Source: Geoglobus acetivorans
Lineage (GTDB): Archaea; Halobacteriota; Archaeoglobi; Archaeoglobales; Archaeoglobaceae
Direction: 5' to 3'
DNA length: 64,000 nt
NCBI RefSeq assembly: GCF_039641995.1
Contig: NZ_CP087714.1
Location: 1,488,001-1,552,000, forward strand
Part shown: positions 24,197-32,824 of the stretch, in pieces
Layout: every line of letters begins with the position of its first letter
Numbering within the stretch: position 1 is the first letter of the stretch
Notes under the pieces: model-generated
Seen by the model: the letters and a program-made list of their open reading frames with translations, nothing else
Told to the model about the DNA's origin: nothing
The model's database searches: none
Program-made: the position numbers and the translations under genes

Positions 24197-26044
24197 CTAA
24201 GATATTCCGAGAGCTTTCAGTTTCTCCTCCGTCGGTCTGCCGTTGACCCACCCTCTCAGTCTGTAGTATTCTTCTTTCATCTTTTCGAACTCTTCCCTGC
24301 TCACGACCTGTCCCTTGGTTGGTCCGTTCTGGACAGACTCTTCGAAGAGTCTTCTCGGCAGCGTATCGTCCTTTCCATCGAATCCGAATTTGTTCATTAT
24401 CACTCTCTCGAGGTTGTAGATTCTCTCTCCGATTGTCAGCACATCATCTGGAGTTATGTCCCATCCGGTAACTCCCGAAAGAAGGCTCGCGTAGTCATCT
24501 GCGCCGAGGGCAAAGGTTGTGAACAGGCAGTTGACCGTCGAGTTGACCGTTGAGGTGAAGTCCTGGAACACCTTCACCCACTGGGCCTTCCCTTCGTATG
24601 TAAGCGGGTCGATTTTCTCAGGCAGCCCCAGGATCTCTGGACTCACTGTGTAGCCTGTGACGTGGCATCCTCCTCTGTTGGCTGTGGCGTAGTTCAGTCC
24701 AATTCCCTTGATGCCTCTGGGATCGTATGCCGGCATCTCAAGACCTTTGACGCTCATGGACACATCCATGCCGAACATCTCTTCCATTCTCTTTGAGCCG
24801 AGTGCGAGGTACTTGCCAATTCCAATTCTGTAAGCTGTCTTCCAGACACCATCAACCAGAGCGACAGGGTTGCCGAAAGTATATTCTATGCCCTGCGTGT
24901 CTTCGGGGGTGAGCTTGCCCTTCTCATAAAGCTCCATCGCGCAGGCTATTGCAGAGCCCATCGAGATTGTGTCAAGCCCGAGTTCGTCGCAGAGGTGGTT
25001 GGCCTTTATAACCGCTTCGAGGTCAATAACGCCTGTATCATTTCCGAGGCTCCAGATGGATTCATATTCTGGCCCCTCGGAGTCTATAATCTGGAATGGG
25101 CCCGTTTTCACGGATGTGGCTCTCGCACATCCGATAGCACAGCCCCAGCATGCGTGGTTCCTGTCGAGATATTTCTCGGCGAGGGTCTCACCGCTTATGT
25201 CGTTCGCCTTCTCGTGATAAGCATCCTGCCAGTTTCTGTATGGCAGAGCTCCACTCTCATTGATTATGTTAACAAGTACGGCTGTACCGTATTTGGGCAG
25301 ACCCTCTCCGGTAACCGGGTTCTGCTTGATCTTTTCAAGTGCCTTTCTTGACGCTTCCTTGAACTCGTCTGGTTTTGCTATCTCTGGCCTGAAGCTACCT
25401 CCTACAACTATTGCTTTCAGCATCTTGCTTCCCATTACTGCCCCCACGCCTGTTCTCCCTGCTGCCCTGTGGTTGTCATTCATTATTGCTGCGTAGTTCA
25501 CCAGATTCTCTCCTGCTGGCCCAATACATGCCACGCTGATTTTTTCCTCGTATCTCCTCTCGAGAGTGGCAGTTGTGTCAAAAACGTTCTTGCCCCACAG
25601 GTCCCCTGCATTTCTCAGCTCAGCAACACCGTCGATTATTTCAAGGTATACGGGCTCACTTGCGGCTCCTTCAATCACGATCATGTCAAATCCGGCGAAT
25701 TTGAGATATGGCCCCCACTTTCCTCCGCTGTTTGCAGAAGCAACAGAGCCGGTCAGGGGACTCCTCAGCGCCATTACGTGGTATCTTCCGGATTCGGGGA
25801 ATCCGGGCACTCCAGTTGCCGGGCCTGTACTGAAAATCAGAACGTTCTCCTCTCCAAACGGGTCAATATCTCTTGCAGACAGCCCCTCTTTCTCATATTC
25901 CTTCAGGTACTGGTACAGGAGGTACACAGAATAGCCCTTCCCTCCCAGATATTTCTTTGCGACCTCCTCATCGACGTCAATAACGTCTAAGGATCCACTG
26001 CTCAGGTCAACTCTCAAAATACTTCCCATAAAACCGTTTGCCAT
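24197..26044 (-). CDS. aor: tungsten aldehyde:ferredoxin oxidoreductase
   Basis: 615 residues, the usual AOR length. GGKGYSVYLL, GSVASANSGGKWGP and DPRGIKGIGLNYATANRGGCH are AOR core motifs, and CWGCAIGC near residue 300 gives the [4Fe-4S] cysteines. Oxidises aldehydes to carboxylates at a tungstopterin centre, with ferredoxin as electron acceptor, probably in peptide or amino-acid breakdown. ATG 26044 has GGTGAT upstream; the in-frame upstream codon at 26074 lies before the predicted transcription start. A 9-bp inverted repeat spans the TATA box. Followed by the radical SAM gene. Confidence 0.92.
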   Translation of the reverse strand: MANGFMGSILRVDLSSGSLDVIDVDEEVAKKYLGGKGYSVYLLYQYLKEYEKEGLSARDIDPFGEENVLIFSTGPATGVPGFPESGRYHVMALRSPLTGSVASANSGGKWGPYLKFAGFDMIVIEGAASEPVYLEIIDGVAELRNAGDLWGKNVFDTTATLERRYEEKISVACIGPAGENLVNYAAIMNDNHRAAGRTGVGAVMGSKMLKAIVVGGSFRPEIAKPDEFKEASRKALEKIKQNPVTGEGLPKYGTAVLVNIINESGALPYRNWQDAYHEKANDISGETLAEKYLDRNHACWGCAIGCARATSVKTGPFQIIDSEGPEYESIWSLGNDTGVIDLEAVIKANHLCDELGLDTISMGSAIACAMELYEKGKLTPEDTQGIEYTFGNPVALVDGVWKTAYRIGIGKYLALGSKRMEEMFGMDVSMSVKGLEMPAYDPRGIKGIGLNYATANRGGCHVTGYTVSPEILGLPEKIDPLTYEGKAQWVKVFQDFTSTVNSTVNCLFTTFALGADDYASLLSGVTGWDITPDDVLTIGERIYNLERVIMNKFGFDGKDDTLPRRLFEESVQNGPTKGQVVSREEFEKMKEEYYRLRGWVNGRPTEEKLKALGIS

Positions 26045-26068
26045 GGATATCACCTGCGTTATATAATC

Positions 26069-26100
26069 TATCACAATTCTATAAATACTTTATTGCGATA
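26069..26100. promoter_or_regulatory. inverted repeat over the AOR core promoter
   Basis: TATCACAAT (26069-26077) and ATTGCGATA (26092-26100) pair with one mismatch in nine and flank the minus-strand TATA box (AGTATTTATAG, about 26079-26089). The TATA box is about 35-45 bp before ATG 26044. A protein bound here would block TBP, so this is a likely repressor site. Confidence 0.55.
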
Positions 26101-26120
26101 AATTAAATTTAATAAATCTA

Positions 26121-27479
26121 TCAGTATCTCTTCAGTCTGACTTCGAAAATGGCGCCACTTGGGGTATTGTCGTACACCTTTATCTCTCCTCCCAGAAGTT
26201 CAACAACCTTTTTTGCAATAAACAACCCTATTCCTGTCCCTCCAACCGTCGAAAAACCTTCCTCGAAGATTTTGTCTTTTATCTCATCTGGTATGCCTTT
26301 TCCGTTGTCTATTATTCTGAAAACGCCATATCTCCCGTTAACGAAAGTTTCGATCGTTATTTTAATATCATCGCTGTTACTGTGCATAACTGCGTTTCTC
26401 AGCAGATTGTCTATCACCGATTTTATTGATTCATTTGCCTTTACAAAAACATTTGTAAGTGAATACTGAATATCTGCAAGGTCTTCATAGCCCTTGGTTA
26501 TTTCTCTTATATAGTCTGAGATGTTTATGGTGTAAGTTTCACCGATTGCCTCTTCTATGGCTTTCGACTCTTTTATAAGTGATTCAATTCTATCGAGCTT
26601 TTTCAGAGCACTCTCTTTGAGTTTTTCTTCACCGAGTTCAAATGCCGCCCTGATAACTGTAATATCGTTTAGGATGTCATGTCTGAGGATTTTATTTACA
26701 AGCGCCAGATACTCGTTCTTCTTTTTAAGCATTTCCGTGAGCCTGTGAAGGTCTGTGGTATCGACGAGAATGCTTGCAACGGCGGGTTTCCCGCGATAAT
26801 TTATTCTTGAGGGCCTCCCGGTCACCCAGTATACGTTTCCGTCTTTTGTGAGAATTCTCCAGGAATATGTTTCAACACCCCTTTTGCCCTCAAGTCGCTC
26901 CCTATATCTTCTTTCGACCATCTCTCTGTCTTCAGGATGGACAAGTTCGAGAGGGTGTATTTTGGAAAGTTCTTCTCGAGTGTATCCTGTTAAGTTCAAT
27001 AGGCTTTGATTAACGTAAGCAACTTTATCATCTTGGAGTATGTATGCGGGATTTGGGGAATCGTCAACCAGAACCCGAAATAGTTCATTATTTTCTTTAA
27101 GCCTATTTTCAAGATGTTTTTTCCGTGTTATGTCTATCCAGTTCCCTAAAGCCAGTATTTCATCGTCACATTCTATCGGGAGAACGTAGCCCCACACCCA
27201 TCTGACCTTTCCGTCTTTTCTGATGTATCTGCACTCATAGTTAGTTGCTTCACCATTGAATACTTTGAGAACTTCGCTTTTAATTAAGCTTAAATCATCC
27301 GGGTGTACGAGGTCATATAGTGATTTTTTCATCAACTCTTCTTTTGTGAATTTAGTGGCCCTCTCCACTATTTCATTGACATATATTAGTTTGAAGTCAG
27401 TGTCATGAATGTATATTCCAGCTAGCGATTTATTTACTATTGTTTTCCAGAACTTTTCGTCGAATTTATCACAGTCCAT
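26121..27479 (-). CDS. PAS-PAS sensor histidine kinase
   Basis: 452 residues without membrane helices, so a cytoplasmic sensor. Two PAS domains (about residues 10-120 and 133-245; the first with FKLIYVNEI, the second with DKVAYVNQSL) are followed by the phosphoacceptor H267 in LRHDILND, the N box NAVMHSN and the G boxes DNGKGIPD and GGTGIGLF. TATA (TTTATATTTAC, about 27501-27511) lies 25-30 bp before ATG 27479, so it is leaderless. Its likely partner is the divergent response regulator at 27658; it lies just upstream of AOR in the same direction. Confidence 0.85.
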   Translation of the reverse strand: MDCDKFDEKFWKTIVNKSLAGIYIHDTDFKLIYVNEIVERATKFTKEELMKKSLYDLVHPDDLSLIKSEVLKVFNGEATNYECRYIRKDGKVRWVWGYVLPIECDDEILALGNWIDITRKKHLENRLKENNELFRVLVDDSPNPAYILQDDKVAYVNQSLLNLTGYTREELSKIHPLELVHPEDREMVERRYRERLEGKRGVETYSWRILTKDGNVYWVTGRPSRINYRGKPAVASILVDTTDLHRLTEMLKKKNEYLALVNKILRHDILNDITVIRAAFELGEEKLKESALKKLDRIESLIKESKAIEEAIGETYTINISDYIREITKGYEDLADIQYSLTNVFVKANESIKSVIDNLLRNAVMHSNSDDIKITIETFVNGRYGVFRIIDNGKGIPDEIKDKIFEEGFSTVGGTGIGLFIAKKVVELLGGEIKVYDNTPSGAIFEVRLKRY

Positions 27480-27657
27480 CTGTAATTATTTATTTACTTG
27501 GTAAATATAAAATTAACGTCGGACGATAAAATGGCGCTTCAGTCACTCGGCTGTCTATACAGGTGGCCATGTTAGTTGACAAAGCCAAAAATTGGTTCAC
27601 AAAAATTAGACCGCAATAAATTTATAAAGCGTATCCAATAAGAGAACGGGGGTGGAT

Positions 27658-28005
27658 ATGAAAATCCTGATTGTCGATGATGACATGACCGTTCGGGAAC
27701 TCCTCAGGGTAATTCTGAAGGATTACACAACATTTGAGGCAGATGATGGTGAGAAAGCCGTCAGGATGTATCAGGAGCTGAAACCAGACATCGTGCTGAT
27801 GGATCTATTCATGCCAAAAATGGACGGTATAGAGGCAACCAGGAAAATTCTTGAGATTGATCCTGAGGCAGTTGTCATCGGTGTAACTGCTTTTCATTCC
27901 AACAAGGGAGATGAATTGATGAAAGCTGGAGCCAAGGAGATAATTTCAAAGCCCTTCACGAGAAAGTGGATTGTGGAAGCGATTTCCAGGTATGCAAAGG
28001 TGTAG
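27658..28005 (+). CDS. response regulator receiver protein
   Basis: 115 residues consisting of a CheY-like receiver domain alone: acidic D7/D8/D9, phosphoacceptor D49 (LMDLFMP), T/S in GVTAFHS and the lysine in SKPFT. No output domain, so it probably acts by protein contact, as in many archaeal two-component systems. GGGGGTGG precedes ATG 27658 by a few bases. Divergent from the PAS kinase, which is its probable kinase. Confidence 0.88.
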   Translation: MKILIVDDDMTVRELLRVILKDYTTFEADDGEKAVRMYQELKPDIVLMDLFMPKMDGIEATRKILEIDPEAVVIGVTAFHSNKGDELMKAGAKEIISKPFTRKWIVEAISRYAKV

Positions 28006-28056
28006 TGTCTGCCCTTAAATTTTTGACACGCTCTTCTTGTGATAATTTCTGACGTG

Positions 28057-28809
28057 TCACTGGATTCCTGCGCTGATGCTGTACTTTGCAAGAACAAGTC
28101 TGTCGAAGTACATTGTAATGTTAAGTGTGCTGCCCGAGAGATTTGTCTGCAGGACCGTGTTGTTTGTGTATCCCCTCAGGTCATCGAAGTAACTCTTCCA
28201 TGCGTCGGCATAGCTTGAGTTTATGCTCATATATAGGTATCCGCTCTGGTTGAAGAGGTTTATTTCAGCGGAATTCAGTTCAAACATCAGTGTTACCGAT
28301 CCTTCACCTCCTGTAGACCCATTCCCTCTGATTGATGTAATTGCCACGAAAACGATTGTTTCGTTATTCACGTTCTTTTTGTAGATGAATATTCTGGGAT
28401 TTGACATTATTGTGGTTTTGTTGAATGACTTTACCCACACACCACCGTTTTCAAAGGCCATTATGTAGTTCGGGTAGCGGTATTCCACACCTCCAAGTAT
28501 GTCTGTTGATTCAAAAGCCGTTGAATTATTTATGATGACTCTGGTATTCAGGTTTGCATCTGATGACACCTGCAATGTGCCACCGCTCAGTACGATTCTA
28601 ACCTCTTTTTTGGTGCTTTTTCCATATACAACGCTTTCGACTGCATCCTGTATTTTTCTGAATCCCTGGAGCATGCTCTCGAATCTCACATCTTCTTTGG
28701 CGTCATTTACCATTGAATTTACGTGGATGTAAATCGTCGTGATAGCTGAGATGGCTATTCCGAATATTATGATGTATCCCACAATTTCAGAAACACCTTT
28801 GCTGTTCAT
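28057..28809 (-). CDS. pilin-like secreted protein (last gene of the pilin operon)
   Basis: 250 residues. KGVSEIVGY at residues 4-12 is a class III (prepilin) signal start, followed by a 20-residue hydrophobic helix. The remainder is rich in Asn, Ser, Thr and Val with several N-x-S/T sites, typical of an extracellular beta domain. It shares a C-terminal pattern with the gene just upstream (GGVW..., STGGEGSVTLMF..., DRLVLAKYS), so the two are paralogues. Overlaps it by 4 nt (ATGA). Probably an S-layer-exposed or pilus subunit. Confidence 0.72.
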   Translation of the reverse strand: MNSKGVSEIVGYIIIFGIAISAITTIYIHVNSMVNDAKEDVRFESMLQGFRKIQDAVESVVYGKSTKKEVRIVLSGGTLQVSSDANLNTRVIINNSTAFESTDILGGVEYRYPNYIMAFENGGVWVKSFNKTTIMSNPRIFIYKKNVNNETIVFVAITSIRGNGSTGGEGSVTLMFELNSAEINLFNQSGYLYMSINSSYADAWKSYFDDLRGYTNNTVLQTNLSGSTLNITMYFDRLVLAKYSISAGIQ

Positions 28810-29510
28810 GTGAACCTCACATCCACAACGTATTTTGTCAACACCAGCCTGTTGAATGGTATGGTTATCTCAATCTCGTCACCATCCACGCTCACGTTAC
28901 CCAGATTTGACAGGAACCTAGTCCAGGCGTTGACGTATTTTGTCTTCAATTCCATTGTTAGATTTCCGGATTCGTTGAAAACATGTGTCTCTGTTGTGTT
29001 GAATTTCAGAACTACGTTTATGATTCCTCCGCCCAGACCACCACCTGCTGATCCCGTGCCGACTATCTTGTACAACGCCACGCTCAGGTTGCCGTTTTCC
29101 AGATACATCTTTGGATGCGAGACGATAGCGTCTCCAAGGACTCCACCGTTCTCTATTGCCATTGAAAAACCGGTGCTGGAATACTCTATGGATTTGAGGT
29201 CATCGCTCATCTGGAACACCACTCCGCTCGAGTTCCTGACCGTGATTGTTATGCGTGTCCCGTCGGTTATTGACAGGGATCCACCAGAGAGTGCGAATTT
29301 TGTGCTTGTAACGGGAAAGACATCTGCTGATACCTTGGATATCTGTTCGTTCAGATATACAAGCTGAGAAACAGCGTTTCTCTCCCTGATGACCTTCTGA
29401 TGGGTGTCAATTACGGGCATTCCGTACAGGAGCAGGATGGAGATTGTTATGACCATCATAGCAATAATCAGTATTGCATCCAGGACATCCGAAACGCCAT
29501 CATCCCTCAT
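28806..29510 (-). CDS. pilin-like secreted protein, paralogue of the next gene
   Basis: 234 residues. The start MRDDGVSDVLDAILII combines a charged tip with a DGVS cleavage-like site and a hydrophobic helix. The beta-rich body ends with FNRLVLTKYVVDV, matching FDRLVLAKYSIS of the neighbour. ATG 29510 overlaps the stop of the VWA gene (ATGA), and a longer upstream frame has no signal-like sequence. No Cys. Predicted to be processed by a prepilin peptidase and assembled with its neighbours. Confidence 0.72.
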   Translation of the reverse strand: MRDDGVSDVLDAILIIAMMVITISILLLYGMPVIDTHQKVIRERNAVSQLVYLNEQISKVSADVFPVTSTKFALSGGSLSITDGTRITITVRNSSGVVFQMSDDLKSIEYSSTGFSMAIENGGVLGDAIVSHPKMYLENGNLSVALYKIVGTGSAGGGLGGGIINVVLKFNTTETHVFNESGNLTMELKTKYVNAWTRFLSNLGNVSVDGDEIEITIPFNRLVLTKYVVDVRFT

Positions 29511-31906
29511 TTTAACACAACCTTTTCCGGACTTATTCTCGTTACGTTCAGGTCTGGGGCAGGCAGTTTGATAGTCGTAGTATTCATTCCTGTAAACGGC
29601 CACGGTAGATACGTCACGTTTGATAGACCAAAAACGTTCGTCTTTATCAGCCCTTCCTTGGCAGGCACAACCTCAAAGCTCGCAGTCCAGGTCTCATTTA
29701 TTCTTATGCTCGTCAGGTTCCACTGAATTACTGTCTGGTTGCCCCAAGTGCTGATGTTGGCGCCAGGTGGAGGCTGAGAAAGGGTAACATTGGACGTGAG
29801 CACGTCTGTGATGGTTATGTTCGTAGCAGCCTTCTCCTTAAGCTCCTTTGCAATCTGTTCGTATATGTTCTCAAGCTCTTCTGACGTTGCTGCAAAGAAG
29901 TAGTAGTCAGGAGATGTGGCTATCTGCTGTAGGAGTGTTGCGTTGGCATCGCTGCCGAATCCAATTGTGTAAATCAGTATGGATTCGTTGCTCACAAGTG
30001 TCTGCTTGGTTATTTCTGCTTCGTTCAGGGCTTCCTGAATTGCAAGGGTTTCAGAAGCCACACCGTCGGACGTTATGGTGGGGTTACCGTCTGAGAGTAT
30101 AATCATGACGGGTATATTTCCGGGGGTGGTGTTTGCAACAAGTTCCTCTCTTGCGGCCTTTATGCCTAAAGCCATAGGAGTCCCTCCGTAAGCCCTTAAA
30201 CTGTCAATACTGGAGTTTGCAGCGTATGTATCATTTGTTAGGCTTTGGATAACTTCTCCTTTCGGATAATATGGACTATATGCAGAGGTCGTATTGAAAT
30301 AGGCAACGCCTACTTGGTCACTACTCTTTATGAGTCCATTGAACGTTTTTGCCGCAATTTTAACTGCGTCAATCTTGGCGATGTATGAATCAATCTGGAA
30401 ATCTTGGGATCCGTATGGGAAATCGGCCACAACGTAGATAGTATATTGTCCTGGCTGGGCGCTCGAATCCTCATAATATTCGTCATAGGATGACCAGTAG
30501 GGACCAACCAAAGACCCATCTGGCTCTCTTATCCATGTGTGGAGTTCTTTGCTCCCGTTAATCGGCGTAACTTTGATTTTCAGGTCATCAACCTCATCGG
30601 GTACATTTATGCTGAATGTTTTCGGATTTGCAGCCAGTACAAAGTTATATGAGGCAATGAGATACCAGCTCCCCCTACTTCTTTTCCAGACCTCTACCGT
30701 TACAGTATCGCTGTCTTTTGGATAGTCTGCAACAACGCTGATGGTCCAGTTACCCTCAACCGGATTGTTCACTTTGTACTTTTCTACGTAACTAGATATA
30801 TATTGGGCTCTGGCAAAGTCTCCGTCTGGAGATTTAACCCAGAGGTCCACATCCTCGCTGTTAGAATGGGCATGTATTTCGAGTCTGTCAAATGAGCTGT
30901 CTACATACACGCTGCCTTCCCATTTTGAAGGCGAAACATTCCCGTTCATAGATATGTATGGCGTATAACCAATGTATCTGTTCCAGTAAGGGAAATAATC
31001 TGGATCCATACTTCCCGAAACGTCAATAACATGCATCACGCTCACGTTTCTCGCCTGCTCTATAATTCCACCACCCCGGAGGTAAATCACGATTTGAACG
31101 GGGTTGCCGGGTTCGGTGATTTCGGGAATGATGTATTTGGTGGCAAAGAGGAATGGATTGGGTGTCTGGTTAAGGACTTTAATTGTGATATTGCTAGTAT
31201 CTGAGTATCCATAACTATCCCATACCGTAAGGGTTGCCGTATATGTGCCTCCGGCAGAATACGAGTACTCAACTAAGGACTGAGACGGATTGTTCGGATC
31301 ATACTTCGCTTCGTAACTGCTCCCGTCACCAAAATCCCACCTGAACCACAGATCGCCCTCTCCGGTGGAGAGAGTCATATCAAAGGTAACGTTGCTGCCA
31401 ACTTCCACAGTTGTTGGATACGCCAGCGCGACCGCTGTGGGCATCAGGTGGGTGTATTTGGAATATTCAATTTCGTGAACTGGTGTTATGCTGAAGGTTG
31501 ATCCTACCGGTATGACCTTTAATGCTAAGTTATTTATCGGCACGTATTGTGTCTTTCCCGCCCTCTCTGATGAGATTTTGAGGACATATTCTCCTCCCAC
31601 CTGTGTGAACTCGGCTTTGAAATCATAATCTCCCACGGTGTATGGCATGAATACTTTTGCCTTTATGTAACCGTTTTCTGGGGCGATCAGGGAAATGTCC
31701 GTGAGTTTCACGGCAATCTGGTTTCCAACGTCTTGGAACTGATTGTCCATTGCTGTGGAAATGGGTGCCTTTCCAAGAAGGTCGTTGAATTGTAGTGCTA
31801 TGAATGAGAAAAATATCATGAGAATTATCGATAGGATGAGGTATTCAACTAGGAATGACACTCCTTTTTCCGGGTTACGTGAGTCGGATCGTGATCGTAT
31901 CCTCAT
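29507..31906 (-). CDS. PKD/VWA-domain prepilin-like surface protein
   Basis: 799 residues. EKGVSFLVEYLILS at residues 13-26 is a class III signal with a hydrophobic helix to residue 40. A PKD domain follows (about 157-245; WDFGDG at 190-195). The VWA domain starts with MIDAS DVSGSM at 295-300 but resumes only at about residue 512 (helix VKIAAKTF), with T576 and SDG 605-607 as further MIDAS residues. The gap holds two repeats of about 101 residues (DLWVKSPDG at 354-362 and HTWIREPDG at 456-464; VVADYP and VVADFP), similar to PPC-type beta domains. The C-terminal 100 residues are beta-rich. Likely an adhesin at the tip of a pilus or on the cell surface. Confidence 0.75.
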   Translation of the reverse strand: MRIRSRSDSRNPEKGVSFLVEYLILSIILMIFFSFIALQFNDLLGKAPISTAMDNQFQDVGNQIAVKLTDISLIAPENGYIKAKVFMPYTVGDYDFKAEFTQVGGEYVLKISSERAGKTQYVPINNLALKVIPVGSTFSITPVHEIEYSKYTHLMPTAVALAYPTTVEVGSNVTFDMTLSTGEGDLWFRWDFGDGSSYEAKYDPNNPSQSLVEYSYSAGGTYTATLTVWDSYGYSDTSNITIKVLNQTPNPFLFATKYIIPEITEPGNPVQIVIYLRGGGIIEQARNVSVMHVIDVSGSMDPDYFPYWNRYIGYTPYISMNGNVSPSKWEGSVYVDSSFDRLEIHAHSNSEDVDLWVKSPDGDFARAQYISSYVEKYKVNNPVEGNWTISVVADYPKDSDTVTVEVWKRSRGSWYLIASYNFVLAANPKTFSINVPDEVDDLKIKVTPINGSKELHTWIREPDGSLVGPYWSSYDEYYEDSSAQPGQYTIYVVADFPYGSQDFQIDSYIAKIDAVKIAAKTFNGLIKSSDQVGVAYFNTTSAYSPYYPKGEVIQSLTNDTYAANSSIDSLRAYGGTPMALGIKAAREELVANTTPGNIPVMIILSDGNPTITSDGVASETLAIQEALNEAEITKQTLVSNESILIYTIGFGSDANATLLQQIATSPDYYFFAATSEELENIYEQIAKELKEKAATNITITDVLTSNVTLSQPPPGANISTWGNQTVIQWNLTSIRINETWTASFEVVPAKEGLIKTNVFGLSNVTYLPWPFTGMNTTTIKLPAPDLNVTRISPEKVVLK

Positions 31907-32288
31907 ATTCTACCTCCGTGTTGCTGAAAATAATTTTAACCGTGAATGATGTGATAGATTCGCTCCCTCCTGAAAAGCCTTTCTTGATATCGTATACATC
32001 GATGCTTGCGTAGGCTCCGTGCAGGGCATACAGGGCGGTTATCTGTCTGTCAAGCTCATTGGCTCGCTGAAGGAAGGAAGAAGGATCGTTCGCATATTCT
32101 GTCAGCTCTTCCACTGCAATTTTTTTAAGGAGCCTGATATCGTTTTTGGGGAAATTCAGCTGGCTTATTGACGACTCTGTCCCTGCCAGCAAATTCTGTG
32201 AATAGACGAAGGAAAGGCCTACCAGCAGTATGGAGATCAGTAACCCCATGGTTATTATCAGCTGACCTCTCTCGTTCATTTCTCTCAT
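31875..32288 (-). CDS. prepilin-like protein with RGQ signal
   Basis: 137 residues. NERGQLIITMGLLIS is a classical RGQ prepilin site with a hydrophobic helix (to about residue 28). The rest is helical and then beta (ASIDVYDIKKGF). ATG 32288 lies eight bases after GGAGG; the frame overlaps the VWA gene by 32 nt. A minor-pilin-like subunit by position. Confidence 0.7.
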   Translation of the reverse strand: MREMNERGQLIITMGLLISILLVGLSFVYSQNLLAGTESSISQLNFPKNDIRLLKKIAVEELTEYANDPSSFLQRANELDRQITALYALHGAYASIDVYDIKKGFSGGSESITSFTVKIIFSNTEVEYEDTITIRLT

Positions 32289-32290
32289 GA

Positions 32291-32824
32291 TCACACCCTC
32301 CAAAGGGTTAGTCTAACCTCGAACAGCACTGGGGTGTTACTGTCTGTCCCCTCCACATCGGTTGAATTGAACTTGAAGGGCGAGTCGTCGACAAACTCTC
32401 CATTTTTTATGACGACGTAGGTTGAAGCTGTTACGGTGGTTGAGGTGGGAATCTTATTCGTTATGTTGTATACCTGGATTTTACCGGTGGTGTGATTCAG
32501 ATAGTATACTTGGAGATGAAAGTCGATATAGTCCGGCAGGAGTTTTTTAAGGCTGTTGATGAGATCATCCGCCCTGTATGTGTTGTTGATGTGCTTTAGA
32601 GCATACTGGAGCGTGTCTTTTGTGCCGGATTCGTTGTTGAGGACCATAAGGGCATCATCTCCATACTGTTTAATCTGGACGAAAACGACCTCATCTGATA
32701 TGGGTGAAATTATCATCGTACTCTGGAAGAGGAAATAGGCCACACTAAGGATGAGAACTGCCGCTATTATGCTCTCCAGTGTCATCATCTGTCCTTTACC
32801 ACACCGCAACAACGAGCTTGGCAA
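32291..32824 (-). CDS. prepilin-like protein with KGQ signal
   Basis: 177 residues from a TTG start. GKGQMMTLESIIAAVLI is a canonical KGQ prepilin motif with E+5-like glutamate. The body has N-glycosylation-like sites and beta propensity. The start codon lies inside the upstream gene (29-nt overlap), and other TTG codons within eight codons are possible. Minor pilin by sequence style; family not otherwise recognised. Confidence 0.68.
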   Translation of the reverse strand: MPSSLLRCGKGQMMTLESIIAAVLILSVAYFLFQSTMIISPISDEVVFVQIKQYGDDALMVLNNESGTKDTLQYALKHINNTYRADDLINSLKKLLPDYIDFHLQVYYLNHTTGKIQVYNITNKIPTSTTVTASTYVVIKNGEFVDDSPFKFNSTDVEGTDSNTPVLFEVRLTLWRV

